Shown: positions 46,501 through 60,400, counted from the stretch's first letter. The stretch: DNA of 64,000 nt from Prunella strophiata (GCA_036583965.1 JAZBQD010000014.1:2866191-2930190), one strand, 5' to 3'. The notes: a model not told the origin generated them from the letters alone. Program-made: numbers and translations.

Positions 46501-47089
46501 TGTGTGAAATGGATTTCTTTGGGATTTATCAGCCTGCAGAACTGAAGGAAAGCAGCTTTCCCACACCTGCCACTCTTCGTGTCTCCAGGTGTTTACTGAA
46601 GTCATAATTCTTCTTTTTAACAATACCACTGGCTCACTCTGTGTGTGTATAATGTCAGGTTCATGATGTTCATACAGAAATAAGATTTGGAGAAATACCA
46701 GCTCTTCTCTGATCTACATAGACTTGTCTAGTTAACAAAAGAAAATCCCAAAGTGGCTCTTAAGGTCTCTGTGAGGACAGGGAATAACTGAATCCAGCCT
46801 CTGCTGCTCAGGCCTTCCTCACCTGAAAACATACCAGGATAAATTAACAGAGGAACCTGGAAACTATGGATAGTTTTGTCTTTCCTGTGTTTGAACTTAG
46901 AAATAACCTCTCCAGCACCCAGGATGGGATTTCAGATGCCAGGCTTCTACAGAAAAAGAATCCAAATGGAAAGAGAAGTCCTTTAGCAGACTTTATCTGT
47001 TAAATTGAAATGCTGGAAAATTGACAGAGAGCATAAAAAATCTGTCTATGTCTGAAACAAGGTATCTGTGAGCATATTCATATATACAT

Positions 47090-47361
47090 AGATACACATA
47101 CATATATATATATACATATATAAATAACTACATATAGTTCTATTTTTATATATTTGTATATTTATATATAAAATATATGTAAATATAGAAATATAAATAA
47201 TATATAAATATATCTTTGATAAAAATATATAATAATCTATTTATAAATATATATATATTTATTTATTAATATATTTATATATTTATTAATATAAAGTTAT
47301 ATACTTATATAGTTATATATTAATTTTATTTAAATACACACACACACACACATATATATAT
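47090..47361. repeat. AT-rich block ending in (AC)n
   Basis: ATATAT-type low complexity followed by about nine AC units near 47335-47351. Confidence 0.85.
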
Positions 47362-47519
47362 ATCTGAAAGGAATATTCCTGCAAGATCCTGGTCATGGAA
47401 GTAGAACTCACAAAGCAGCAGCAGCATTGCAAGTGCCACTGTCCTATTGTACAGACTCCCCAGGAGGAACATTCAGAGTTGCCATGGGAGGTAAAAAACT
47501 ACATCACCACCAGCACCAA

Positions 47520-47608
47520 AAGCAAAACAAAACAAAAATCAAAAACAAAACAAAACAACAAACAAAAACCAAAACAACCAAACAAAGCAAAAAAAAAAAA
47601 AAAAAAAC
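47520..47608. repeat. (CAAAA)n-type low complexity and A run
   Basis: Repeated AAACAAAAC/AAAACAAAC words ending in an 18-19 nt A run. Composition resembles the A-rich half of the intronic satellite at 26.8-28.8 kb. Confidence 0.8.
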
Positions 47609-48179
47609 AAAACATGAGTCTTGTGCTGTCTTGGAAGCTTTTATAAATTCTGATAATTTCTGCAGGAGATTTAAGCTTGTTTTCCACAAGATTTTGTGTT
47701 TACACCAGGAATTTCCTGGAAAAGCCCTGGTGCACCGGCCAGCCTGCAGCTGCCTGCCCTGTGCCATCCTGAGAGCTGCCCTGGAACAATGGCACAGCCA
47801 AGGTACAGCATGAACTGCCCCACTCTGTGTCTCATTAACCTCCAGTGAGAAGTTTGTTTTCTCAGAGCTGCTGCTGGAACCATTTAAGTGATAGCCTCAC
47901 AAAGCCAGGCAGCCTTTCCACCAGCACAGGGGGGCAAGGCCTTTTAAAAAGCAAATCCTCTGGAATGAACTCCTCCTTTTAAACCACCTTTTCCCACCTG
48001 TAATGGAGCTTTCTGCCCCTTCCTCTTGCTCTGCCCGGGCTGTAAGGATCCAGCAAGCTGCCACCCAAGGTCACACACCTGAGCACGAGCCCTGAGCACC
48101 TCTCCTGGAAATTAATAGGCACATATGTAGTGGTTTTGCTTTGCTAACTTGAGATTTTTTTGCTTAATGTACTAATGAG

Positions 48180-48560
48180 TGTGGTGGGTTTAGTGTTGGC
48201 TAATTACTAGTGCACTTATTGGAATGTATTTATTTATTTTTTTGCTGTGATATAGGATTAGGAGAAAGGTATAAAACTTTAAAAGGGTATAAAGAAAAAA
48301 ATATTAACAGTAACTACAAGAGAGAGTAATAAGAATTAGAATAAAACTTTTAGGATACTTCTCTTTTTCTTACAAATTTTTCTTTCTTAATGATAACATA
48401 AAGAAACAAAACTTAAAATTTTAGTTAGTTCACTGCTTTTAGAATAGTCACACTTCTGGCCTGGACCTATAGCATAGTCTCTTCTAGAAGGGAAGTCAGG
48501 CATTGCAATACTTTAGATTTCACCTCCCAAAGGGATCCTCTGTGTTTTATCCTGTGATTT
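48180..48560 (+). mobile_element. Probable LTR fragment of an endogenous retrovirus
   Basis: Opens TGTGGTGGGTTTAGTG, has TATAAAA at 48270-48276 and AATAAA at 48340-48345 in LTR-like order, and the wording resembles a passerine LTR family. The 3' end is not clear, no target duplication was found and no internal genes are present. Confidence 0.45.
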
Positions 48561-51195
48561 TAACATGCTGTGATTTAAGAAATGTATGCCCTTGATTTCC
48601 TGGACAAAGCAAGAGAGGGGCAATTACCAGGTAATTTTCTTCATTCTCAGAGAAAGTCCTAAACAAAGAAAGTTCCAAATCCCAAGCATCATAACTGGGA
48701 ACACTTCATGCCTTGTTAAGAAAGGAAAAGACTAACAACAATTCTGTGTGGGGAGAAAAAAAAAAAAAAGAAAAGAAAAGAAAAAAAGCAACAGAAGCCA
48801 AGAAGTTGTTGCTGGATATATCCAGTTTGTATTACATGACTTACATAAACTAAAAAGTGATTTGGCTTCTTTGCATGCCAGATCCCATCCCAGGTGTTCT
48901 CAGGCTGAATCAGCTTCTGGTAATTCATGGTTTGCCTGGATGAGAAAAGTCTGTAGGGAAGAGTTAGCTGCTAAAACTCCACTTGAGACAGAAAGGTTAC
49001 AAAAGCAGCCCACTGTTCACCACAGATGAAATCACAGAAAAAGAAAATAAACTTAAGATGTCAGTAAAACTTACCCAAAATTGTGATGCTCATGTGTTCA
49101 GAGGCTACACTTGTTAATTAATGGGTTTGTATCACAAACACAAAGCCAGCATCATATCACAATCAGACATGACCTCTACCAAATTACAGTGTAAGGATGC
49201 AGCTTTGGTCATCACACCTCCCTTCTGCCCACTAATTAAAATCAGCTTGTCAAGTAACATATTTGCCTCCCAAATGAGTCATTTTCTCTCAAGGAAAAAA
49301 ACCCAAAACAACCATGATCATGGCTTGGGCAATATGCATAATCAGAAGTGTTTATCACATGCATCAAGAAGAGGTTTCAGTTCTTAAAAGTTGGAAGCAG
49401 CAGGGCAACAATGAAGTTTATACCAGACACAGGATTTTTAGGATACAGATAAGACTGTAAAATAATGTGAGGACTTGGCAATTAAGTAGATGATGAAATT
49501 AAAATACAGAGAAAATAGTGAAAACAAACAGAAAAAAAACCCCACATAGCCTGCTCATGCACAGAGATGTGCATTTTACAAAGCAGTGACATTTTTCAGT
49601 GAGACTGAAGATTTGTTATTTCTTTGAAAATGAAATAACCTTCCACCCATTTTTATAATGTAATATTGGGCTTTATCAGCTCAGATATTAATCTGCTGTT
49701 GCTTTATAAACCTTACACCACTGTTATTTCTACTGCTATTACTCCCATTTGTGGGCTTGTGCTACCCACAGTGCTGACATAGCTCTTGGAGCTTGAAACA
49801 CCAGACCAGGAGCAGAGCAAACATTCAAGTCCAATGAAATCCCTCTGAGTACCTTCTGTACCCCACAGCTCTGCTCAAATGGGGGTGACAACAGGGTCAG
49901 CTGGGGCCTCACTCTTGCAATGCCCAATGTCACCTATTTAAACAACAAACATCAATAAAAATTTTTGAGCCTGTGTTTAAATGGTTTGCAGAATCGAGGT
50001 CAGCATGCTGAAACTTGAAGGAATCCAGTCCAAAGCTTGGCTTTACATTGGAAGCTTTAAGAGCCATTTTCTAACCTCCCAGCCCAGTCCTAGGAATGTC
50101 TGAGGTACCAGGATTTCTGGGGATCACCTTGGCACAGCCAGCACTCCCTGTTTCCTGGCTTTGCCCTGGAGAAGCAATGTTCCCACCACAGGCTGATGCC
50201 CCTTCTCTAAGGAGGCATCACCCACCCAGCACTGCCTGCCTGGACACACAGCCTGGGCCTTTTGCACTGCTACATTCTCAGGCAGGTGAAGCAGAACAAT
50301 TAAACACAACCTTAATATATCCACTGAAATGCTAAATTTAAGGCTTGGAGACATTCTTGCAGAAATGCTAATTTTAAAAGTTGGAAACCTTCGTAGCTGC
50401 TTCCTTCCACTTCAAACCACAGGTTTTTAACTAGGTCTGGCCCTCTGGCAGTGCTCCATGTAAGTGGCACAGATTTGCCCACTTAACAAAGCCCTTTTGT
50501 TTCTCACAGCTGTGAAATTCTGCTGCTCTGTAACTTTTCATGTTTCCCAGGTTACCTCGGCACCAAGCTGTGACTAAACGTCTGCAAAGGGTGTTTAACT
50601 CCAGCTTTGGAGGAATATGACCACAAGGAAGAACAATGGCTTCCAGTGAGAGCCCCATGCCAGCTAGAACAATGCTAAAATCAGCTTCAAATGTCCACAA
50701 AGCCTCTGGGATATCTGGGGTTTAACAGGAGCTGCATTCTCTGCTCTGGGCTGTATCATGTTTGTATTTCTTCCATTCCCTTCCTCCATCATCCAAAACA
50801 AAGGGAGACAGGGAGTAGGACAGAACTTTTCAAAAGAATCAGTTTTGTAGTTGAAGAAACTTTCAATTTCAGAGCTGATTTCCTGCTCTGGGGGAGGAAA
50901 TGGATCTTTTCTCACTGACTCCATGAGGACAGGAAGCAATTCCAAGCACACACACACACATGATGTCAATGAGACACCTTAAATTATTACTTACAATCTG
51001 AAGTAATCAGATTGTAACTAAACTACTGTGGCAAAATCTCTTTCCCACTTTCTGGTGGCTGCAGAAGGTCCCAGGTGGTTAAATGGGAGCAGGTCTGTGC
51101 CAAATAGAATAAATCAGTAGGAAATATTTGCAGGTGCTGGAGCATTGGTCTGTGGCAGTTCCACAAACTCCCTCCATGCCTTATGCAGGAGGAAC

Positions 51196-51296
51196 ACCAG
51201 GACCTGTAATAAAATGAATTTTAAAAAAATAACCAGGACCTCTAATAAAATGAATAAAATAAAATAACCAGGACCTGTAATAAAAAGCCTCAAGAA
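51196..51296. repeat. ~36-bp tandem repeat, three copies
   Basis: ACCAGGACCTGTAATAAAA starts at 51196, 51232 (one mismatch) and 51267, separated by AT-rich linkers. Confidence 0.85.
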
Positions 51297-51595
51297 GTTA
51301 TTGCATGGACACTGGCTCTGCACTGGGGCCAAACATGAGACAGTGCCAAATTAGATGGTAAACATGGATGTATTAAACCACAGAGACACCTTGTATAACT
51401 CATATCAGCAGGGTTTTCTTTAATTTTTTTCTTACCTGAGACATTTAGGGTTTTATTTCCCTAGCTATTTAAGACATCCCAGGGCAGCAGGTAACTGAAA
51501 CAATCATTCCTGATGACCTTTCCTTGTCAATGCTCTATGCAAATCTTAAAACATCACCATAACACAGCATTTTTTAAAAATGTAATTTTTTAAAA

Positions 51596-51601
51596 TTTAT
51601 T
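51596..51601 (-). terminator. Candidate poly(A) signal of SLCO1A2-like gene
   Basis: AATAAA on the - strand about 545 nt after the stop at 52145. It is the nearest perfect hexamer noticed, but a closer variant signal may be used. Confidence 0.35.
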
Positions 51602-52144
51602 GTTATTACCACAACACCCAGACCATGTCATAAACCAATATATTGACCACCTATACTATGCAGAATAACAAACAATCCCTGCCTGAAAGGACTAATAATA
51701 TCATTAAATAAATTTATGGAAAACTTATAGGGCCCAAAGAAGCCACAAATGCTGTCTACAGTCAATGACACTGACAGAAACCATGTGAGAATTCCTAGAT
51801 GAAATCTGGCATCACTTGGAGTCAAGTGCAAAATTCTCTCTGTTTTCAGTGAAACAGGACAGAACACATGTGCTTCTGCTTCAGAGCCCCTTGCTCACAC
51901 AACTCAAACCTGGCATTTCATAGGCTTTCTTATTTCTAGTCCTTGTTCTTTTGCACCAAACATACTTTTCCCATGCCTTGTGCCTATAAAGTGATACTTT
52001 TATAATGTAAGTAGGATACAACTATGTGTAATTCTATTCATCTCTCTCCAAGTGTTCCTTACTTAAAGTAAAAAATTTTTCACAAGGATATATCCAATAT
52101 TTACACTGCAATGCTTTTTCCCCAATATGTCCTTCTGTGAAATG

Positions 52145-52304
52145 CTATTTCACTGCTTCTTGTCCTTTATCCTGCATTTCTATTGGTTCATTTAATAAGA
52201 CTGGCTTTTCAGATTTCAGTTTCTTCTTTAAAATGAGGAGAACAAGTGTGCTTGGGATGTAGGACACTCCACGTAACACTGCTGGCAGGCCAAGATAGAG
52301 CCAC
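52145..52304 (-). CDS. SLCO1A2: SLCO1A2-like exon c14 (TM12, short tail, stop)
   Basis: 160 nt. Encodes [30 protein letters not shown] and a short tail ending KGQEAVK with stop TAG. The tail is about 20 residues shorter than in the other two genes and lacks a PDZ-type terminus. Confidence 0.92.
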
Positions 52305-54443
52305 CTGAAATGAATAATGAGTTCCATTAAATAGATGCATTTGTTAAAAAAAAGGGCAAAACTGTTCAGCAAACACAGTTTTGTGAAGGTTACACAGCCA
52401 CTCTAAAGCTTGTGCCCTGATGCTTTTGGGTCTCACAGAAGATGAGAATGTGAGAACAGAGAATATGAAAAGGCAAAATGCCCTTTTACATCCCCCAATT
52501 TCAGACATATGATTTAGCCAGTGAAGTCAGGCTCCTGGTACTCTTATGGTTTTATCCATTAGGGAAAAGAGAGAGTCCTGAAAGGGCTCAGACTACCTGT
52601 TACAATTTCTAAGTATTCACAAGAATATCCTTCCAAACCAACCTCAATACAGTATTACAAGGAATTAGTATGAAGCCACAAGTTCAAGATTTTTCTTTAA
52701 AAATCCCACAACAATCCTTGAAGGACTACAAAAACATGATGTGCAGTATTCTGAGCCCGTTTCCAACTTGAGTAACTGTATCTTCTCTATAAAATTCTTC
52801 TTTTTTAAATTCAAATACTGTTTCAACCATTTCCTTTTCAAAGATATTGCAGTCACCCATTGAACCTTTTTCCCACATAAGCTGTTTTTCAGTATTTTAA
52901 TCATAATTCAGTGTTTTCAAAGCTTGTTCTCATGAAAGGCCATTAGTGAATTTCATGGCACCAGAACATTTCTGTTCAAAGGTTTTTCCAATGTCTGTGT
53001 CAAAGGCTGCACTTTGCAAATATGCAAAGAAAATTGTCATATCTCTATCACAGGAACAGTTTGTCTGCTAGGGAGACAGAAAGTGCATAAAATTACATCT
53101 CTATGCATGCAATAACAGAGTAAGAAGGAGAAATTAAAGCAAAGTAGAAAGCATACCTGTATGTGACAATATCATACATCCTACATGCTCCTTCTCCACC
53201 ACAAGTCATAGTCCCCCACTTCAAGCAAGTGGTATCTATCAAAGCTCCAAAATAAATGGGAGATGGAATTCCAGCTGAAAAGAACATGAGCAACACTTCT
53301 GTGAAGGACAATTTCCTTCTGGTTATCAGATACACCACAGAGCCTGTGCTGTTTGTCCCCTACTCCATCTGTACTGTCCTCTTGCAGCATGAGCCTCATT
53401 CTCTGTCTATTTTGTGCTCCCTCTTCTTCCTCACCCACCTACCCTCAGCCAAAGATTTTCTTCCCTGCTGCCTGTTAAAGAATATCCACATGTGGGGTAG
53501 TAGGTTCTCAGCTGGGTAATAATTAGTATTGACTCCATGATTTAGAAGGTATGAAAAGACACCTCATTATTAGAAATTTACAGTTCTTATAGAAATAATG
53601 GTGGACTGATTGGTCTCAAAGTGAAAACTTCTCACACTATTGGTGAGTTATCAATAGTACATTTTGGAAAACTGTATTTATAAATAATGGTTATAGAAAG
53701 AGAGATAACTGTTTGAATTCTTTCCTTTAAGATTCCCAGGCTCAGCCTGGGAGAAATTGTCTTTGTTCTTCTTCACCTGAACTGAGAATATCCACACACA
53801 TGCAGCAGCATGGTCTGTGTTTCCTGATCAGAACTCAAGGTTTTTCTCATCAAGGAGAGGCAATGCTGCCTCCAATAAACATCAACAATAATCAAGAGTG
53901 AAGGAATGCCAAAAGGCTTTCCAGTGAGCAGCAGATGTAGTCCTGTGTCCTGGTTTCTTCTGGAATTTTCTTCTTAGCAGCTGGTACAGTGCTGTGGTTT
54001 GGATTTACTATCATAATAATGTCCATAACACACTGATGTTTTAGCTGCTGCTAAGGAGTGCTGACACCGAGGAGTTTTTTGTGTCTCAAGCTCTGTTTGT
54101 GAGGAGCTGCACAGGAAACCAGGGGGGAGCATGGCCAGGACAGATGGCCCAAAGGGAAACTCCATAACCCGGAATGTCATGCTTGGAGAGAAGTGGCAGG
54201 GAGGGACTGACTGCTGCTGGGGAGTGGGATGGGTATTGGTCTACAGACCACAAACAGTTTTATTCTGCATCACTTTTCTTTCTCTTGTTTTATCTCTCTC
54301 TCTATTTTTCCTACTATTATTATATTTTAATTTATTTCATTACTAAACTATTCTTTCCTTAACCTGTGTGGGAGGAGAATAAGTGGATGCATAGTACCTA
54401 GATCCTGACTGGGTTTAAACCAAGATACCAGCCTATTACCCAC

Positions 54444-54485
<42 letters not shown>

Positions 54486-57400
54486 CAAGCAGTTCTACTT
54501 TGCTGTGCTCTGAGAGCTGTAAAAAAATCCTAAATGCTTCCTGATCAAAGACACTCCACAGAAGCAGTGACTCCTGTGCCATGCCCATAGCCCTGATGTG
54601 ATCCTTGTCCAGCTCTAGGTCAGCCCTAACTGTTCTTCTGAAGTGTGTGAGATATTTTCTTACCAAATACTCTTGAAGCCAGCCCATGGATACCCACTCC
54701 AAATGACTTCTCTTCAGGCTTTAGAGACCTGTGTGATAATTGCATTGCACACTTATTCATAGAAGTGACATTAATAAGAGATATTTAACCTTTTTTTAAA
54801 TCAGGTTTTTTACCACATTAGGCCCAAACCATTCTAATAATGAGCTCATTATGCTCATTAGGTGATTTTTGCTGAAAAGTTCCTTATCTGGGACTGCCAA
54901 ATCACAAAAGGAAAAGCCACAAGGTATCATCCACTGGTACTGAGGCCAACACAAAGTGCAGGGTAGCTGTGCCCTAATCAACATCATGTTCCTGTGACTG
55001 ATAAACACAAAGGTATCACACAGCACTCAATGTCCCAGTGCCCTGACTCAGTGGTGCTGCGTTCATTCAGGATAAACCTGACAGAAGCCAGAAGCAGCAT
55101 CAGATTACAAAGGTGACATGACACTAAATTTTAACAGCACAGAAATGACATCAGATTTTTCTGCTCTTCCTCCTTCCATATGCAAACTAAACACCTTTTA
55201 ATTCCCTGGAGAATTAAAACCTCAGAATAAAAAGTCTGGTAGATTTTGTAAGACAAGGAAATTTTACTGTACCTTATTAAGACCATGTATCCAGGCATGG
55301 CTGCTAAGGAAAAAATGAAGCTGCAGACTAATGACAACATTAAAAAATAATGGAGCATCTTGTCACAGCTTTCATGTCCATCACACTGGCCCAGAGTTGC
55401 AGAGATGTTCTGAGATGAAAACCCTGAGGCTGCAACACAGGTGCAGTTTTCAAATACCTGTCAAAAGAGTATTTTAATCACACAGATTGTCCAAACTCAA
55501 GCTCTGAGTGGCAAACCCACACTGCTGGCACCCATCTCACTGTCTGCTGCACTTGAGCCTGTTACTCATGAGCAGCACTGCCCTGTGGCCTCTCTCCCAG
55601 TCTGCCAGGCACAGGGCCAGCCCCTGTATTTGGGATAAAAGTTCTGTAATACCTGGCTACCTGTTTAAATCTACAGGGTAAAAGTGATTATGAAGTCCAT
55701 GCTATAGACTTTCATTTTGGCTGAAATGTTCTTGGGCACTCAGGTTTCCAACTGGCAGCACCTTCAGAATAATTTCTCACTCCATGTTAAGCATTTAAGA
55801 TTCCTTAGTTCTTAGTAGAGAATAATTCTTCTTAAATTTATTTTTTAATTTAAACTGATTTTCAAATGCAGTTTGAAATTTCTGGTGCTACTCAATGAAC
55901 TTGTTCAAATCTTTCACCTTCTATGTTCAATTAAATGTAAATGAATGATGTACATGATTCCCCACCCTATATTGGTGTAAGTATTTGCCACCTACTGTAT
56001 TTGATATCCACAGTACAATAAAATGTATGCATTACCACACTTCTTCCAGCTCCTCTTGAGGATTTACACCCAGCAAGACAAGGTGACACATAAGTGATTC
56101 CATTGCTCCCACAAACAGGGTCCCATATTTTAAGTGGGCAGTCACAATCCATGTTGCAGCCAGCCAGCAGAGTATTTTCTGCATATGAAACTTGCTCTAT
56201 TCTGAAACACATTCAGAAGATGAATAAATATTTCAGTATTGAGATAAGCATTGCAGAGGGTTGCTGTGGGTAAGATTCTGTTCTAGCTCAAGTGTTGAAT
56301 CAGTTGAACCAGTCCTACGTGCTCCCAGCCTGAAGTCATGCCTTTCTATCTTTCTACAGGACACTAAATTGTATCATATTATACTAACATTATAAATTAG
56401 GTATGCATACCCTACAGCACTTTTCTCATCTATGGCATGAAAGTTCTTGATTGTCCATAAGGGTTGCATCTACACCTCCATGTCCATTTTACAGACACAC
56501 TGTACAACCTGGTGTTGATGTTGGAAATAGAGGATCTTTAAGATCCCTTCCAACCCAAACCATTCCATGATTCCCAATGATCAATGGCAGGCTTCAAATC
56601 AAGAAACTGCAGATAAAACATCCTCTGACAACTTGATAGTAATCAAATTCGAGTGTGTGATCAAGAAGGGGATTTTTTTCCCTCTCTTATTCTGAAATTG
56701 CACTCACATATTCCTGATTTGACCAACAATTTTTATTTTCACCTGCAGTTACATGACTTTACTAACTGTATTAGTAAAATAATTAATATGGACATGCAAT
56801 TGCCTGAGTCTTGGCATGGATATCTTTTTTAATACACTTTTGTTGTTTGAAACAGGGATAAAAGACCTACAGTCTAATGCATGCAAAAAGCCTTGAGAAT
56901 TTAAAATAGGGAACAAAAATGGAGCTCCTGGCTGATTCTTGGCAAGAAAAATCATCCTGAAGTCCTCCTGAGTCCCAAAGAACATACCCTTGATAGGAAA
57001 CTGTTAGACCAGCAACAGGTGAGGTATCACAGACAGTCCAATAGGCAGCAAAGTAGAGAAGGTATTCCAGCAAAGAGACCCAAAATGCAATGTTGGCAGC
57101 CTGAGAGATATTGATCTTGAATTTCTTCATGAATAAGCCACCAGAAAAATACCCAACGCATAGAACTGGCAGGTTGTAAACACCTAGTTAAACAAGTGAA
57201 AGCTCCATGTTAAAAGAGAGGAGACCATCAAAGCTACTCTACTACAAGGCAGCTACAGAAGGAGCTACTACAGCTGCTGTGAGGGAAGGTTGTGTTTGGC
57301 AAAGACTCAGAGAGGGCCTGGGACTGAATAATTGAGCTACAATCAGAAATGGGTCTCTGCTAATTTCCTTTCACACCCAAAACCTCTGCCAAAATCAACA

Positions 57401-60400
57401 GCAGGTGAGAACTGCCTGGGGAGGGAGCTACAGGGTAGGGCTAAAATTATTAATAGGAAAATGGCAATCTAGAGTTGCACTCTAGGTCCAACTTTAAAAA
57501 AAAAAACCAAAAAACAAAAGGAGGAAAAAAATGATATGGTTTCAATCCAGCCTCTCCAGCTGACTGAGAAACTCAACAGAAAGATAAAATAGTGCACATC
57601 TTAATTAAGTGCACATCTTAATGCACTCTGAGCATGACAGAAAGGAGGAACAGACTTTCAGTTTTGAGATGAGATTACTGAATGTGCTCTCACACTTCTT
57701 TGCTGATTGATGCTTAAAAGAAGCAAATTCTGACTGCAAGACACATTGGAAGTGGTTTTACACAAACATCACAAGGCTTAGTTTCATATCAGCTGAATAT
57801 TCTGGGCCAATTCAAAAGATGGGAATTAGATTATAAAACTGTGCAAAAAAACTTAGATGTTTAGCAGAAAATGCATTGACATTTAGAAATGCTTTGTAAT
57901 GTGATATCCCTCACCTACAGAAGCATTTTACTTTAGCATGCATATGTAAATTCACATGAACATATGTATATATGTGAAAATATAGATAATTTGAATAGAG
58001 ACATCACTAACTAGCAGAACAAAGCAAAATGCAAACATACCAATCAAAAAGATGGCATCTGATGCAGATTTCCCAAACTGCTGTTCCAGATATTTGGGCA
58101 TGAAGGATATCATGCCATCAAAGGCACTGAACTGCAGCACAGTGATGCATATAAATAACATATACACAGGGTTGTGAAACAGAGCCTTGAGGAAGGGGAT
58201 GAAATCTGCAATGAAATAATGCTGTGAGTTACTGTGATGCTTTATGAAAAGAGTGACACATTGCTCAGCATGTCTGTGGGGGAAAGAGTGGAACAGAAAT
58301 TGTCCTGAGCTAAACTTAGCTTGGGATCAGGCTAAATCTTGTGCTTTGCCAGACACCACAGGCCAAAGATTCCTTAGCCCAGAGTCTCCTCTACCCAAAG
58401 ATACCCTCACACACACACATGCACACCAGTGCAGCTGTTATTTATAAAAAATAATAAATCACAGCAGCAGCTACTGCCCCATCTTCCCTCCCTTTTCTCT
58501 CATCTCCTGCCCCCAGAGCATTCAGCAAAACCCCTGTCCTGCACCTGGCACACAAAGGGGTGCAAATGCACTCTAGAGCTGTGACAAGCTGCCCCCAAAG
58601 ACCTGGACACTGATTTTTGGGGTTTGCTGCTGGGGCAGAAGAGGCCTGAAGAGAGCTGTGAGCACAGCTAGTCCCACCATCCTCTCAAAATCTCTATCAG
58701 CCAGGTTTCAGCCAAGTCAGCAGCTGAGAAACTAATTTACACAGGTCTTTTCTCTGAGTAATGCCCATTAAGTCAGGATTTGAAGCATAAAAAAAGCCCC
58801 ACAATTCCCCTTTGTCTAATGTTCTCTGTTAATCAATGTGCTGAGCTATTGTCAAGAAACTCTGCAGATAAATATAAGCATCTGCAAAACAATGACTGGG
58901 CCTCACTGAAAGTGAGCAACACTTGGAATGGGTGTATATCTTCCAGAGCTAAGCAAGTACCTTATTAGAAGATGATCTGTATGCAAATCTTTCAAAAATT
59001 AGTCAAATATTAGAAAAACTATAAATAAGCTGCATTATTTACAGATGCAGTGACATTTTTAATCAGAGCTTCTTAAGGAAACTTTGCTGTTATTAAATTA
59101 ATTTTATTTTAGGCTATCTTTAACTGTAAAAGCATCAAGTTTTGACTTGAAATCCCTGGTGATTAAAAAGTTGTCTGGTCAATAGGTTGCAAGTGGCTGA
59201 ACAGGGGTTGGACCAGGTGACCTCCACAAGTCCCTTGCAACCACAACTGTCCTGTGAAATGAAATTAAATTGAAAGCTTCTACATTCAGGGTGCTCAGGG
59301 ACAGTGAACACTCACACCAACACAGGGAGGGAATGACCATGAAAACATGAGCTCTGAAGGGACCCTGGAGCACTAAGGACCCACATCTGAGCTGGGAGAA
59401 CAGCATTTGATCCATGGATTCCTTTAAGGCTTGGTGACAGCAGAAAGACAAGCTCTGTTCCTCAAAATGAAGCTGCAATGTCAGCCAAGACCTAAGGACT
59501 CCCTCTGGGAGAGATAAATCTGCAGGACCCAGCTGGAAACAGCACAGAGAGGAGCTGCCACTTGGAACTTCCTTGCTGAAAACAGAGGTCCTGACAGAGG
59601 GCCCTGAGCAGGCTGCTCTGAAGATCATAGCCCTTACAATAGTTTATTGACATTATTTGACATTATTGACATTATTTATTACTTGCATTTCCAACCAGGA
59701 AATGTAGGAAGGATGCTTTCTTCAAAAAAAGGAAGGAAAAAAAAAAATACCCTCCTACAGATACATAGATTTGAAAGACCACTGATGTGAAAGCTGCCAG
59801 TGGCAACGTGAATAATTGTGAGTGGAATTCATCTTTGTTCAGCAGGAATTAAATGTTTATGAGACACTTAAGCACCTGTCAATTCCCTTTTAGGGCATTC
59901 AGGTAAACTCAAGAAATGCACAAGCTTTATGTTGGGTTTCTGCTTTTCTGCACAGTGAATGTGGGGTACAAGCAACCAACATCTGCACCTCATCCCCAGC
60001 TCTCTGAATTCCTACCCAGATTTCAGAGCTTCAACCCTCTCATGGGAAGAAAAGATCTACATACACCTGAAATGCAGGGGGGAAAGGAAGGATCCAGACC
60101 CCAGATCTATGAAATCAGTTTTCTTCCTCTGCAAGGAGCCATTCTAAATTCCTGCACAAATCCTTTGAACTACAGAGACACCAAAACAGAGCAGGCACTG
60201 CATAAATTGGACCCACTTTTAATTACACAGGTACACAGAGCTCACACCTTAGGACTGAAGCAAGAAGGAACTAAAACGCAATGTAACTTGCCTTTAGCAA
60301 TTTCATACATGGTCTGCTTGGTTTCACTTTTATCATTTTCTTGCAATGGCACTGCACTTTTTTCACCTGTCTCTTCGGGTTCACTGGCTTCCCCTTCCTT

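Larger units (their letters stand above)
38281..48179. other. Intergenic region between middle SLCO1 and 1A2-like genes, left part
   Basis: No gene recognised. Contains the candidate 5' exon near 40.5 kb, a G+C-rich stretch with scattered CpGs at about 42.4-43.1 kb, short A runs (41907-41921, 42631-42645) and AT/AC repeats at 47.09-47.36 kb. Overlapping open frames at 42.4-43.1 kb on both strands show no recognisable product. Confidence 0.5.
48561..52144. other. Intergenic region and 3' flank of 1A2-like gene
   Basis: No gene recognised. Holds the probable 3' UTR of the 1A2-like gene (about 51.6-52.1 kb), a short tandem repeat at 51.2 kb and unique-looking sequence. Confidence 0.5.
52305..60291. 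other. Introns 7-13 of the SLCO1A2-like gene
   Basis: Introns longer than 300 nt: 52305-53156, 53275-54663 (LTR and A36), 54729-55272, 55458-56035, 56202-56987 (CR1 tail), 57184-58040 and 58206-60291 (diverged CR1 tail). Nothing else recognised. Confidence 0.55.

Noticed and set aside
54436..54702. 88-codon - strand frame over exon c12 of the 1A2-like gene
   Set aside because: Different frame from the 65-nt exon, and its tail is the A36 tract read as poly-Phe.
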